Part shown: positions 1 through 6,739 of the stretch, one piece after another
How the letters are laid out: every line of letters begins with the position of its first letter
Numbering within the stretch: position 1 is the first letter of the stretch
NCBI GenBank assembly: GCA_021781625.1
Contig: JAJXWL010000085.1
Span: 1 to 7,436 of the forward strand
DNA: 7,436 nucleotides
Source of the DNA: a bacterium
GTDB taxonomy: Bacteria > Spirochaetota > Spirochaetia > JABEVK01
Direction: 5' to 3'
Program-made: the position numbers and the translations under genes
The notes under the pieces: model-generated
Database searches by the model: none
What the model was told of the DNA's origin: nothing
The model's input: the letters and a program-made list of their open reading frames with translations, nothing else

Positions 1-824
1 TAAACGGTTTCGACAATACGTCTTTCTTGACGTCGTTTTTGAAGGGGAAAAGGTTCGGGAAGAGGACGTTTCTGAAACGGAGGGAGAACCTCACGGCTGA
101 GAATTTTTAGGGCCTGACGTACCGGTAGGTTTCCATATAAAAAGACCAGGCAATACGAAGGGTGATAATGTTTTTGATGAAAATTGAGCAAACCCTGATG
201 GGTTAAATCAGGAATCGCGTGAGGATCGCCGCCAGAGTCGAAGTGATAGGGACCCTCATCAAATAACGAACGCTGAACAGCGTCGTAGATCACCGATTCG
301 GGGCTGGAGTAATTGCCCTTCATCTCGTTAAGAACCACACCTGAGCGTTGAAGTCCGCCCTGATGATCCCATTCCAAGCGGTGACCTTCTTGGCGAAAGG
401 CGGCAGGCTTCAATAAGGGAAAGAATACAGCGTCGGCGTAGACTCGAAATAAATTGTAGAAGTCTTTGGGAACGACAGACGCTACCGGATACACCGTTTT
501 GTCAGGGTAGGTCATGGCGTTTAAAAAGGTGTTCAGACTACTTTTGGCTAAATAAAGAAAAGGATCTTTCGTCGGGTATTTTTGTGAACCACATAAGACG
601 GTATGTTCAAGAATGTGAGCTACGCCAGAATCGTCTTCTGGCAGTGTACGGAACACGAACGAGGCTAAGTTTTCGGGGTCAGCAGTCTCAAGGTGATACA
701 CAGTCAACCCAGATTTTTCGTGGACATACAAAACACCCCGAGCATTAAATTCTGAAAGCTCATCGACAGCCTTACAACTAAAGCCATACAGCTGAGAAGA
801 GAGTCGTGAGAATTTTTCAGACAT
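1..824 (-). CDS. M16 family zinc metallopeptidase, PreP/Cym1 (M16C) type, N-terminal part
   Basis: The first 274 codons of an insulinase-family peptidase are present; the reading frame is still open at the window edge, so the C-terminal part lies outside. The inverted zinc motif HxxEH is intact at residues 70-74 (HILEH, Glu73 catalytic), followed by LCGSQKYPTKDPF. The third metal ligand is probably Glu167 in NEMKG. Segments such as TFLNAMTYPDKT, YPVAS, DFYNLFRVYADAVFFP and DSGGDP are typical of the presequence protease branch. Full-length family members are about 970-1000 residues with two M16 halves plus a linker domain, and degrade unfolded peptides inside a closed chamber. No signal peptide is visible, so a cytoplasmic location is inferred. 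The start is ATG, with AGGT seven bases upstream. It follows the rhodanese-like gene by 19 bases and is probably co-transcribed with it. The family call is very secure; the substrate is unknown. Confidence 0.95.
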   Translation of the reverse strand, partial: MSEKFSRLSSQLYGFSCKAVDELSEFNARGVLYVHEKSGLTVYHLETADPENLASFVFRTLPEDDSGVAHILEHTVLCGSQKYPTKDPFLYLAKSSLNTFLNAMTYPDKTVYPVASVVPKDFYNLFRVYADAVFFPLLKPAAFRQEGHRLEWDHQGGLQRSGVVLNEMKGNYSSPESVIYDAVQRSLFDEGPYHFDSGGDPHAIPDLTHQGLLNFHQKHYHPSYCLVFLYGNLPVRQALKILSREVLPPFQKRPLPEPFPLQKRRQERRIVETV

Positions 825-831
825 GGGATCT

Positions 832-835
832 ACCT
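832..835 (-). promoter_or_regulatory. Ribosome-binding site of the M16 peptidase gene
   Basis: AGGT on the minus strand ends seven bases before the ATG at 824. It lies in the 19-base gap after the rhodanese-like stop codon and supports that ATG as the start. Confidence 0.55.
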
Positions 836-843
836 AACCTTTT

Positions 844-1260
844 TTAACGTTGCAAAGGTCCATTCCATTTGGAAATGGACCCAAAGTTGATCACATGGTG
901 ATAACCTTGCAAGCGCAGAATTTCTGCCGCTTTTCTTGAGTCTGCTGAAGCGGGCTGACCATAAACGACAATAAAACTATCCAGATTTCGACTTGGGTGC
1001 TGATACCAGAGAAATCCCAACGGAATATTTACCGCTTGAGGAAGGTGACCTTGCGAAAAAGCGTTTTCGGACCGAACATCAACGATAATCAATTCGTCAG
1101 GAAAACTCTTTAATGCCCCACTTAACCCTGAAGGGGTCGAAAGATCAGAGGCTGAAGGCGAGGGGGTTGCCGTGGGGCTGGCAGTTGGGGCGGTTTGTGC
1201 AGCAACTGTCGCAATTAAGACAGCAAATAGAGTTAAGAACAAACTTGGTTTCAATATCAA
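844..1260 (-). CDS. Small exported rhodanese-like domain protein lacking the catalytic cysteine
   Basis: This is a 138-residue protein. Residues 1-21 form a signal peptide (LFLTLFAVLIATVAA, cleavage probably near VAA-Q), so export to the periplasm or beyond is inferred. Residues 22-46 are a low-complexity Thr/Ser/Pro/Ala linker. Residues 47-138 are a single rhodanese domain: LIIVDVR at 57-63, GHLPQAVNIP at 71-80, IVVY at 97-100, AAEILRLQGY at 111-120, then VINFGSISKWNG. In active rhodaneses the loop after the IVVY strand begins with Cys (YCxxGxRS). Here the residue after Tyr100 is Gly101 and the loop is GQPASADSRK, with no Cys anywhere in the protein. Sulfur transfer is therefore unlikely; a binding role is possible. 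The start is TTG, chosen because GAGAGGA lies seven bases upstream and an in-frame stop lies just before it. The gene sits after a terminator and 19 bases before the M16 peptidase gene. Confidence 0.85.
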   Translation of the reverse strand: MILKPSLFLTLFAVLIATVAAQTAPTASPTATPSPSASDLSTPSGLSGALKSFPDELIIVDVRSENAFSQGHLPQAVNIPLGFLWYQHPSRNLDSFIVVYGQPASADSRKAAEILRLQGYHHVINFGSISKWNGPLQR

Positions 1261-1267
1261 AGCAAAA

Positions 1268-1274
1268 TCCTCTC
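1268..1274 (-). promoter_or_regulatory. Ribosome-binding site supporting a TTG start
   Basis: GAGAGGA on the minus strand is seven bases upstream of the TTG at 1260. No ATG or GTG is available nearby, and an in-frame TGA overlaps the start of this site, so the TTG is strongly supported. A second TTG lies two codons further in. Confidence 0.65.
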
Positions 1275-1278
1275 AAAG

Positions 1279-1309
1279 AAAAAAAAAGCCGACGGTAAAC
1301 CGTTCGGCT
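1279..1309 (-). terminator. Rho-independent terminator after rpsU
   Basis: On the minus strand AGCCGAACGG pairs with CCGTCGGCT around a TTTA loop, with one bulged A, and is followed directly by nine T residues. It begins 21 bases after the rpsU stop codon. This should end the recO-to-rpsU transcript. It also lies only 18 bases before the next start codon, so rhodanese and M16 expression needs either read-through or a promoter overlapping the hairpin; I see no convincing promoter there. Confidence 0.85.
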
Positions 1310-1330
1310 ATTTCTTCTTAAAAATTGAAC

Positions 1331-1549
1331 TCAACCGCGGGTAGATTGTTGAATCTTGCGGAGCTTTTTCAACTGCTTTCGCTCAAGTGCTTTTTTCTTG
1401 CGATTATTGATCGTCGAGGGCTTCTCAAAATATTCGCGCTTTTTCCATTCACGAATAATCCCTTCTTTTTCAACCATCCGCTTAAAACGCTTGATGGCTT
1501 TTTCAAGCACTTCGTTGTCGTCAACGGTAATGACGGCTATGGTAATCAC
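1331..1549 (-). CDS. rpsU: 30S ribosomal protein S21 (bS21)
   Basis: This is a small basic protein of the 30S subunit platform, close to the anti-Shine-Dalgarno end of 16S rRNA, where it assists translation initiation. The diagnostic core is plain: [17 protein letters not shown], then [13 protein letters not shown], then a Lys/Arg-rich tail. At 72 residues it matches the 58-75 residue family range. As drawn, it starts at a GTG whose last two bases belong to the TGA of the M23 gene (GTGA overlap), with AGGA seven bases upstream. Family members usually begin only a few residues before the TVxDNE-like strand, so an alternative start at the ATA codon (1540-1538), giving [10 protein letters not shown], is also plausible and has the better Shine-Dalgarno match. 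It is last in its operon, followed by a strong terminator. This is not the rpsU-dnaG-rpoD context known from enterobacteria. Confidence 0.95.
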   Translation of the reverse strand: MITIAVITVDDNEVLEKAIKRFKRMVEKEGIIREWKKREYFEKPSTINNRKKKALERKQLKKLRKIQQSTRG

Positions 1550-2508
1550 CCCCTCTTCCTATCGGCAGAAGCAATTTTAGCGAGAATCCAAGATTTGTCA
1601 AGAAGATGCCGGTGAACTAAATTCGCTCCATTGACGGGAATACCATGAACGCGCATCTCCCAGTGCAGGTGGGGGCCCGTTACCAAGCCGGTCGCGCCCG
1701 AATACCCAACCAACTGGTTTTGTTGAACAATTTGCCCTACCTCTACCAAGCGTTGCCTTAAGTGAAAATAGTCACTGTAAACTCCCGGCCAATGCTCAAT
1801 CACCACAGTCTCCCCCGTCAATTTTCGATTTTGTGAAAGCATGACCTTCCCTGCTCCACAAGCCCGAACTGGGGTTCCTTGCACGACGGCAAAGTCAATC
1901 CCCGTATGATACGTAGAGGACTGGTGACCGTCCGTGTAGACAAAAGTACGGGTATCGCCAAAGGGGGAAGAAATGGGCGGATGCCCCTCTACGGGAAGGC
2001 ACCAAGACTTATCTTGAAAAATAGCCTGGGGGTGGACCGCCAAATAGATGTCCCAAATCGAAACCGCTTGTTCATGAACCACAACGCTGGGCTTCTCGCG
2101 TAGGTGTGACATTGCTCGGTCCAAGTGAAGAACCTCACGAGGAAACTTACCCGCTTGAATCGGTAAAGCGAACTCGTAGGTCGTTCCCTGTTTATCGCTA
2201 ACCTTGAGAAAGGCTTGCTGGGAAGGGGTCATGGCGTCCACGGCAAGTAAGGCCGCTTGAAGATTATCGACCCCCACTTGGGAATCCATCTCGGGGGGTA
2301 AGGGGAAAGATTGGGCCGAATATAAGGGTTTTCCCCTTTCAGAAATAATGGTAACACGAAACCCAGGGGACAGTGTTCCGTTCCATACCAAGACCGCAGC
2401 GACTTGGCCTGCCTGTAAACTTGAGGGCACCCAGAGGTCGGATTGCCCCCAGAGAGCACCGCCCCCTAAAAGCAAAAGGCCGAAAAATATTGCGACCAAG
2501 CGTTTCAT
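1546..2508 (-). CDS. Secreted M23 family metallopeptidase (peptidoglycan endopeptidase)
   Basis: This 320-residue protein, numbered from the ATG, has three parts. Residues 1-22 are a signal peptide ([20 protein letters not shown]) with no lipobox Cys. Residues about 25-125 form a beta-rich N-terminal region that resembles the M23-associated N-terminal domain. The LytM-type catalytic domain spans about 175-300. The zinc ligands are intact: His201 and Asp205 in HTGIDFA, and His282 in GPHLHWEMR, with the partner catalytic His280; YFHL at 247-250 adds the other expected His. It should cleave peptide cross-links in the periplasmic wall. ATG at 2508 is preferred over GTG at 2511 because GGGAG lies five bases before the ATG and only two before the GTG. 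Its TGA overlaps the rpsU GTG by four bases, and recJ ends 13 bases upstream. The family call is secure; the exact bond cleaved is not known. Confidence 0.93.
   Translation of the reverse strand: MKRLVAIFFGLLLLGGGALWGQSDLWVPSSLQAGQVAAVLVWNGTLSPGFRVTIISERGKPLYSAQSFPLPPEMDSQVGVDNLQAALLAVDAMTPSQQAFLKVSDKQGTTYEFALPIQAGKFPREVLHLDRAMSHLREKPSVVVHEQAVSIWDIYLAVHPQAIFQDKSWCLPVEGHPPISSPFGDTRTFVYTDGHQSSTYHTGIDFAVVQGTPVRACGAGKVMLSQNRKLTGETVVIEHWPGVYSDYFHLRQRLVEVGQIVQQNQLVGYSGATGLVTGPHLHWEMRVHGIPVNGANLVHRHLLDKSWILAKIASADRKRG
1549..1560 (-). promoter_or_regulatory. Ribosome-binding region of rpsU, two possible readings
   Basis: The minus strand reads AGGAAGAGGGGG here. AGGA is seven bases before the GTG at 1549. 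Alternatively GGGGG, continuing as TGAT (one mismatch from GGAGGTGAT), ends eight bases before an ATA codon at 1540. Both spacings are workable, so this site decides between a GTG and a rare ATA start. Confidence 0.6.
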
Positions 2509-2513
2509 CACAT

Positions 2514-2518
2514 CTCCC
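2514..2518 (-). promoter_or_regulatory. Ribosome-binding site of the M23 gene
   Basis: GGGAG on the minus strand lies in the 13-base gap after recJ, five bases before the ATG at 2508. It is too close to the in-frame GTG at 2511, so it favours the ATG. Confidence 0.6.
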
Positions 2519-2521
2519 GAT

Positions 2522-4654
2522 TTACACCATTTCTAAATCTAAAATAGTCAGTTGTAAGGATTCTTGACCGTAAAAATAGTTTCGCCCCACCTGGTACGCG
2601 ATGTTCACAATAGAACCTGAGACTTGCTTCGCTGACGGGAGAAATTCCAGGGCATTCCACCAGATTGCCGGCCATTTTGTAGCTCCTGCGTCAAGTGTCA
2701 TTTTGAGGTGCTGGGCCCCTGATTTCCCTACCAAGTCGGCGTCCAAAACACGTAACCCTTTCGTAGAAAAAATGAGAGGTCGATTACCTTCTCCGTAGGG
2801 TTCAAAATGATCAACAATTTTAATAAGCTCTGAGTTCATCATAGCCAACGGAATCTCGGCGTCCAACTCTAAGCTCACGTCAGTTTTATCAGTGAGTGCA
2901 AATTGAGGTAGAAGCGAGGAAAGGCGGCTTTGAAACTCTTCAAAATGGGAACTCAGCATCTGAAATCCTGCCGCCTGGGCATGGCCACCGTAATCAATGA
3001 AAAGATCAGCAAACGCATCGAGAAATCTTCGGGTCTCGAAACCGCGATTGGTTCGCAACGAGCCTATTGTTTTATTTCGTTGCTGGGTCATGACGAGAGC
3101 CGGAACCCCCAGAGTGTTCATAAGACGCGAAGCCAAAATTCCAGTAATTCCTTTAGGTACACGAGGATCATGCACCAAGGCAAAGCGTTCTCCTGAAGCC
3201 TCCCAGAACTGACGGGCTTGCGGAAGAATATCTGTCCAGGCAGTTTGGCTTAGGGCTTTGCGTTCTTGATTCAGCTCCTCTAAACGATCGGCCAAGAGCT
3301 TACGCCGTTCTTCCTCGGCAGTTAAAAATAGATCGATCGCCGAGGCGGGTTCCCCTAACCTCCCTGCCGCATTTAAAACAGGCGTCACTTGCCACGACAC
3401 CTCGGTGGTCGACAGGGGATGCCCCAAGAGTTTAAGTTTCATCAACAGACTACGAAGACCGGGACGTGTCGATTTATTCAAGGACTGCATTCCCAACCGC
3501 ACCAGAATACGATTTTCGCCTTCAAGCGGCATCATATCGGCCAAGGTCGATAGCGCTACCAGATCTAAAACTGAAGAAAACTCGCTACCCAACGAAGGGA
3601 ATTTTTTATGTACCGAGCTGATGAATAAGCTAACGAGAATATCTAGCGGTCCAGAATCAGGAAAATACCGAGGGAGGCGACTTTTAGCCAAAACCTCGGG
3701 GAGAGTCAAACTTTTAAGACCGGGAAAAGCTTGTAAGATACCTGGAGCCATATCAAAAAGGCTAATCAAGGCCCTTGCCCCAAAAATCTGTTTCAATAAA
3801 TCCGTTTGATGACCAGAATTCCAGACATAAATTTCTTGATCTTGGAGAAAATCGGCCAACAGGGCGGCCGTCGAACGGGGGGTTTCGGCATTAAAAACCA
3901 GGCAGAGACGCTTTTTAACTAGCAAATTGACCAGATGACAGGCCTCAACCGTCAGCCCATCCTCGTCTTGACGAGCATTCAAAAGGCAAAGTCGTTGATT
4001 ATAGAGGGGGGTTTGTGCAAAACGTAACGCCCAGACCAGTTTGCTAACAACCGCTGTCGCCGATAAATAGGGAAAGGGGTACGATTCTTCGGGAATCTTC
4101 GGGTCGAGAATGGCCATCGCCGGAGGCAGGTCTTCGGGAGAAACATGGTGATCTAAAACAATCACGTCGATTCCCGCTTGTCGGGCTTTGGCAATTTCTT
4201 CAGCATTCGAAATTCCACAATCCACAGTCACCAACAAAGTACACTCTTTTTCGGAAGCTTGGGCAAGGACGCTTTCAGATAAGCCATAGGTCTCCTCGCC
4301 TTCAGGAACCTTCCACTCGGGTTTTAAACCTAAATCTTGCAAAGCTTCGACCAAGAGCACCGTGGCGCTCACCCCATCGACATCGCGGTCACCAAAAACA
4401 AACACTCGTTCTTTTTCTTCTTGGGCGGCCAAAAGGCGATCCACGGCATCTTCCATAGAGGCAAACAAAAACGGATTGTAAAGAAACCGTAAATCGTCCT
4501 CGAGGTAAAAGAGAAGGTCTTTACCTTCCGTGATCCCCCGTCGAAGCAAAATGGAGGCTTCTAACAAGCTAAGACCATAGCGTACTGACATCTGCTTGAC
4601 CTCGGCGGGATCAAGCGGTTTTTTGCCCCATTGCTGACGTTTTTCAACTTTCAT
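2522..4654 (-). CDS. recJ: Single-stranded-DNA-specific 5'-3' exonuclease RecJ, enlarged form
   Basis: RecJ resects 5' ends of DNA in RecFOR recombination and in mismatch and base-excision repair, using Mn2+ or Mg2+ held by DHH-family aspartates and histidines. Motifs in order: GDRDVDG (88-94), VDCG (144-147), LDHH (167-170), STLADMMPLEGENR (369-382), NAAGR (428-432), the DHHA1 signature GGHAQAAGF (556-564), and EPYGEGNRP (618-626) before a C-terminal OB-like region to 710. All core motifs are present. The first motif has Arg90 where Tyr or Phe is usual (DYDxDG). The protein has 710 residues against about 560-580 in common RecJ. The excess is an insert of roughly 135 residues, about 216-350, between the DHH motif and the LADMMP motif. 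The start is ATG, directly abutting the TAG of the upstream phosphorylase gene, with GAGGA ten bases upstream. Co-transcription with recO fits a shared repair role. Confidence 0.96.
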   Translation of the reverse strand: MKVEKRQQWGKKPLDPAEVKQMSVRYGLSLLEASILLRRGITEGKDLLFYLEDDLRFLYNPFLFASMEDAVDRLLAAQEEKERVFVFGDRDVDGVSATVLLVEALQDLGLKPEWKVPEGEETYGLSESVLAQASEKECTLLVTVDCGISNAEEIAKARQAGIDVIVLDHHVSPEDLPPAMAILDPKIPEESYPFPYLSATAVVSKLVWALRFAQTPLYNQRLCLLNARQDEDGLTVEACHLVNLLVKKRLCLVFNAETPRSTAALLADFLQDQEIYVWNSGHQTDLLKQIFGARALISLFDMAPGILQAFPGLKSLTLPEVLAKSRLPRYFPDSGPLDILVSLFISSVHKKFPSLGSEFSSVLDLVALSTLADMMPLEGENRILVRLGMQSLNKSTRPGLRSLLMKLKLLGHPLSTTEVSWQVTPVLNAAGRLGEPASAIDLFLTAEEERRKLLADRLEELNQERKALSQTAWTDILPQARQFWEASGERFALVHDPRVPKGITGILASRLMNTLGVPALVMTQQRNKTIGSLRTNRGFETRRFLDAFADLFIDYGGHAQAAGFQMLSSHFEEFQSRLSSLLPQFALTDKTDVSLELDAEIPLAMMNSELIKIVDHFEPYGEGNRPLIFSTKGLRVLDADLVGKSGAQHLKMTLDAGATKWPAIWWNALEFLPSAKQVSGSIVNIAYQVGRNYFYGQESLQLTILDLEMV
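3605..4009 (-). other. RecJ insert, possible degenerate DnaQ-like (DEDD exonuclease) domain
   Basis: This segment encodes RecJ residues about 216-350, which are not part of the standard DHH core. By eye its pattern follows the order of a DnaQ-type exonuclease: a first strand (LCLLNAR, where DxE would be), a second strand (LTVEACHLVNLL), an IYVWNSGHQTDLL segment where lvaHNaxFDxxfL would be, LFDMAPGIL, then FPGLKSLTLPEVLAKSRL, like the FPxLxSxxLxxLaxxxxI region, and a final helix. The catalytic acids are mostly missing, so it would be inactive. This is a fold guess without alignment support. Confidence 0.4.
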
Positions 4655-5956
4655 CTAAAATAATTCCTCAAGGATGAGCTTTTCTTGAGCTGGCGCTTTT
4701 TGTTCAAAGCGGCAAGCCTGTTCTAAACGAGACAACGCTTGAGCCGCTTTTGCTTCATGATTTGTCCAGATTTTGGCAAGAACATCCCCTTTTTTCACGG
4801 CCTTCCCTGGTTTTAACAACCACTCTAGACCTGCTTCAGGGCTAAGAATATCCTCTTTCTGACTTCTCCCAGCGCCCAGTCCTGTAGCTACCAGCCCGCA
4901 AACTTGCGTATCCACTTCGGCAAAAAATCCATCGCTAGGAGCCGTGAGAGCGAGAACGACTGGCGCTCGACGATGACCAATTTGGCGCTCCAGCAACGAC
5001 CAATTTCCCCCTTGGTCGAGAACGTTCTGGCGAAATAGCTCCAAAGGGGTACCTTGCCGAAGCTTTTCGATTGCCAATGCGATCCCTTGGTCAACAGATT
5101 CGACCAAGCCACCCAACAAAAGCATCCACCCCACCAAACGGAAGGTGACTTCGCCTAAATCGGGTTCGTAGAGATTATTAAGAAACTCGTAGGCTTCTTC
5201 GACCTCTAAAAAGTTCCCGACCATACGACCTAAAGGGGCGTTCATTGAGGTAAGAACCGCAACGGCGCGACGGCCAAGGGCCTGAGCTGTTTTAACCAGG
5301 CTTTGGCCCAAGACACGGGCTTGTGGCAAAGTTTTCATAAAGGCACCCGTGCCCACTTTAACATCAAAGACCAAGGAAGAGGCTCCTTCGGCCAACTTCT
5401 TCGAAAGGATACTAGCGGTAATGAGCGGTATGGATTCTACCGTGGCCGTAACGTCACGCAAGGCATACATAAGCCGGTCAGCAGGAACGACGGTTTGTGT
5501 TTGACCCGTCATAAAATAACCATTTTTTTCCAAGCCAACAGCCATTTCGGAGGGGGTCAACGACGTTCGGTAACCGGGAATGGCTTCCAGTTTATCAAGC
5601 GTTCCTCCGGTATGCCCAAGGGAACGCCCGGACATCATTGGCACTTTAAGCCCGCAAGCCGCAGCCAAGGGTGCCAACATCAACGAGATTTTGTCGCCAA
5701 CGCCTCCTGTAGAGTGCTTGTCAACGAGCAGAGAATCCCCAGGAAATTGCAACACCTCACCCGAGTGCATCATAGCCGAGGTTAGCCAGCTGGTTTCTTC
5801 AAAATCTAGGCCTTGAAAAAAGACAGCCATGAGCCATGCTGCCATCTGATAGTCGGGCAGTCGCCCTTCAACATAGTCTCGGATGAAGCCTTCAAGCTCT
5901 TGCTGGGAATGCCTACTTCCCTGGCGTTTTTGCCAGATCAGTTCTACTGCCCTCAT
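4655..5956 (-). CDS. deoA: Thymidine phosphorylase / pyrimidine-nucleoside phosphorylase
   Basis: This enzyme catalyses reversible phosphorolysis of thymidine (or also uridine) to the base and (deoxy)ribose 1-phosphate in cytoplasmic nucleoside salvage. The 433-residue length equals the family norm. Numbered from the ATG, the phosphate-binding segment VDKHSTGGVGDK is at 78-89 and the signature SGRSLGHTGGTLDK at 109-122. Arg167, Ser182 and Lys186 match the pyrimidine-contacting Arg171, Ser186 and Lys190 of E. coli DeoA. The C-terminal domain (about 342-433) has the LGAGR and KEDILSPEAGLEWL segments and a hammerhead-like KPGKAVKKGDVLAKI. Nothing is missing. DeoA and Pdp cannot be separated here, so the symbol is provisional. 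ATG at 5956 is preferred over GTG at 5959 because AAGGAGG lies four bases before the ATG. It follows recO by 18 bases and abuts recJ with no spacer. Confidence 0.95.
   Translation of the reverse strand: MRAVELIWQKRQGSRHSQQELEGFIRDYVEGRLPDYQMAAWLMAVFFQGLDFEETSWLTSAMMHSGEVLQFPGDSLLVDKHSTGGVGDKISLMLAPLAAACGLKVPMMSGRSLGHTGGTLDKLEAIPGYRTSLTPSEMAVGLEKNGYFMTGQTQTVVPADRLMYALRDVTATVESIPLITASILSKKLAEGASSLVFDVKVGTGAFMKTLPQARVLGQSLVKTAQALGRRAVAVLTSMNAPLGRMVGNFLEVEEAYEFLNNLYEPDLGEVTFRLVGWMLLLGGLVESVDQGIALAIEKLRQGTPLELFRQNVLDQGGNWSLLERQIGHRRAPVVLALTAPSDGFFAEVDTQVCGLVATGLGAGRSQKEDILSPEAGLEWLLKPGKAVKKGDVLAKIWTNHEAKAAQALSRLEQACRFEQKAPAQEKLILEELF
4665..4669 (-). promoter_or_regulatory. Ribosome-binding site of recJ inside the upstream gene
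   Basis: GAGGA on the minus strand lies in the last codons of the phosphorylase gene, ten bases before the recJ ATG. With TAG directly abutting ATG, this suggests coupled translation. Confidence 0.5.
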
Positions 5957-5960
5957 CACC

Positions 5961-5967
5961 CCTCCTT
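5961..5967 (-). promoter_or_regulatory. Strong ribosome-binding site of the phosphorylase gene
   Basis: AAGGAGG on the minus strand, the best Shine-Dalgarno match in the window, is four bases before the ATG at 5956. The in-frame GTG at 5959 would be only one base away, so the ATG is chosen. Confidence 0.7.
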
Positions 5968-5974
5968 CAGCCCC

Positions 5975-6700
5975 TTAACCATAATGGGGAAGTTCTTGGC
6001 CCAAAACCTGACTCCACAGGTCAAAAGCCATAGACCTCAGATGTTCTAACGAAGAGCCTTCGGTAGGTGCCTGGAGGCTGTCTTCCAGCGAAAGAACCGC
6101 TGTCGCGGTCAAATAATCCACTTCTTTTAGGCTTAACGTCCAGTGGCCAGACGAACACTGAGGACAAAACACGGCAACCGGATTCGTGGAAAAGCTCACA
6201 CTACTCCCGAACAACGTGGCGCCGCAACTGTCACAGTTCAAAAATTCAGGTTTTAAGCCAGACTCTTCGGCAAGCCTCCACATGAATTGTGTTTCAAGAC
6301 GAACAAGCCTTTCTTGAGAAACGCCGCAAGCTAAACGAAGTGACTCAGATAACAAATCGTATGAACCCGTCTCGAGTGAAGGGACACGGCGAAGAAGATC
6401 AGCCCATCGTGAAGCTGAAAAAAACCGTTGCGGATCATGAGCTAATCCCTCATGGGAATCGAGAAGCTCCGCCTCTTCAATTTTGTAAGAATCTTTTACC
6501 GGATCATGATATACCGAGACTTTCAACCGTCTCAACGGAGTCAGTAAAGCCCGTAAGCGGCTACGAGGGCTCTGCGCCCCAAACGCGATCAGCGAAAGGG
6601 TACCTTTTTCACGCGAAAGGACAAAAAGCCCACGATGAGTTTCGCCAACGGGATAGGTTTTGAGGATTAACACTTCAAGAGAAAACCGACGCTCAGACAC
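5975..6700 (-). CDS. recO: DNA repair protein RecO
   Basis: RecO works with RecF and RecR to displace SSB and load RecA at gaps, and anneals complementary strands. The 241-residue length fits the family (about 230-260). Residues 5-80 form the N-terminal OB fold: the opening SLEVLILKTYPVGETHRGLFVLS, then GTLSLIAFGAQSPRSRLRALLTPL with the conserved small/basic segment after the third strand. Residues 90-150 are the helical domain. A C4 zinc site is intact at Cys156, Cys159, Cys179 and Cys182 (CDSCG and CPQC), as in Deinococcus-type RecO and unlike E. coli RecO. The start is GTG at 6700. No Shine-Dalgarno is visible, and a possible -10 (TATGCT) lies only ten bases before it, so the mRNA may be almost leaderless. 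It is first in the minus-strand operon and is separated from divergent lon by 66 bases. Confidence 0.95.
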   Translation of the reverse strand: MSERRFSLEVLILKTYPVGETHRGLFVLSREKGTLSLIAFGAQSPRSRLRALLTPLRRLKVSVYHDPVKDSYKIEEAELLDSHEGLAHDPQRFFSASRWADLLRRVPSLETGSYDLLSESLRLACGVSQERLVRLETQFMWRLAEESGLKPEFLNCDSCGATLFGSSVSFSTNPVAVFCPQCSSGHWTLSLKEVDYLTATAVLSLEDSLQAPTEGSSLEHLRSMAFDLWSQVLGQELPHYG

Positions 6701-6710
6701 AGTTTAGTTT

Positions 6711-6739
6711 AGCATATTTTGCGAGAGGACTTGCCCTAA
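6711..6739 (-). promoter_or_regulatory. Candidate promoter for the recO operon
   Basis: On the minus strand TATGCT (6716-6711) could be a -10 box, with four of six matches. The hexamer 17 bases upstream (TTAGGG) is a poor -35. Transcription would begin about four bases before the recO GTG. This is the only plausible place for the operon promoter, but the boxes are weak. Confidence 0.3.

Noticed and set aside
3405..3809. A 134-codon open frame on the plus strand
   Set aside because: It is antisense to recJ, has no domain signature, and is explained by the coding constraint of recJ.
2522..4654. RecJ length considered as a fusion or frameshift artefact
   Set aside because: The frame is continuous, all DHH, DHHA1 and OB motifs occur in order, and the extra length is a single internal block.
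5303..5785. A 160-codon open frame on the plus strand
   Set aside because: It is entirely antisense to the phosphorylase gene, whose family motifs are unmistakable. The translation is Arg/Gly/His-rich without recognisable domains.
6289..6663. A 124-codon open frame on the plus strand upstream of lon
   Set aside because: It lies wholly within recO on the opposite strand, and its translation shows no family pattern.
6702..6713. Short tandem repeat (AGTTT AGTTT) considered as an operator
   Set aside because: There are only two imperfect units and no dyad. It does not match the CIRCE or CtsR operators expected for some heat-shock genes.
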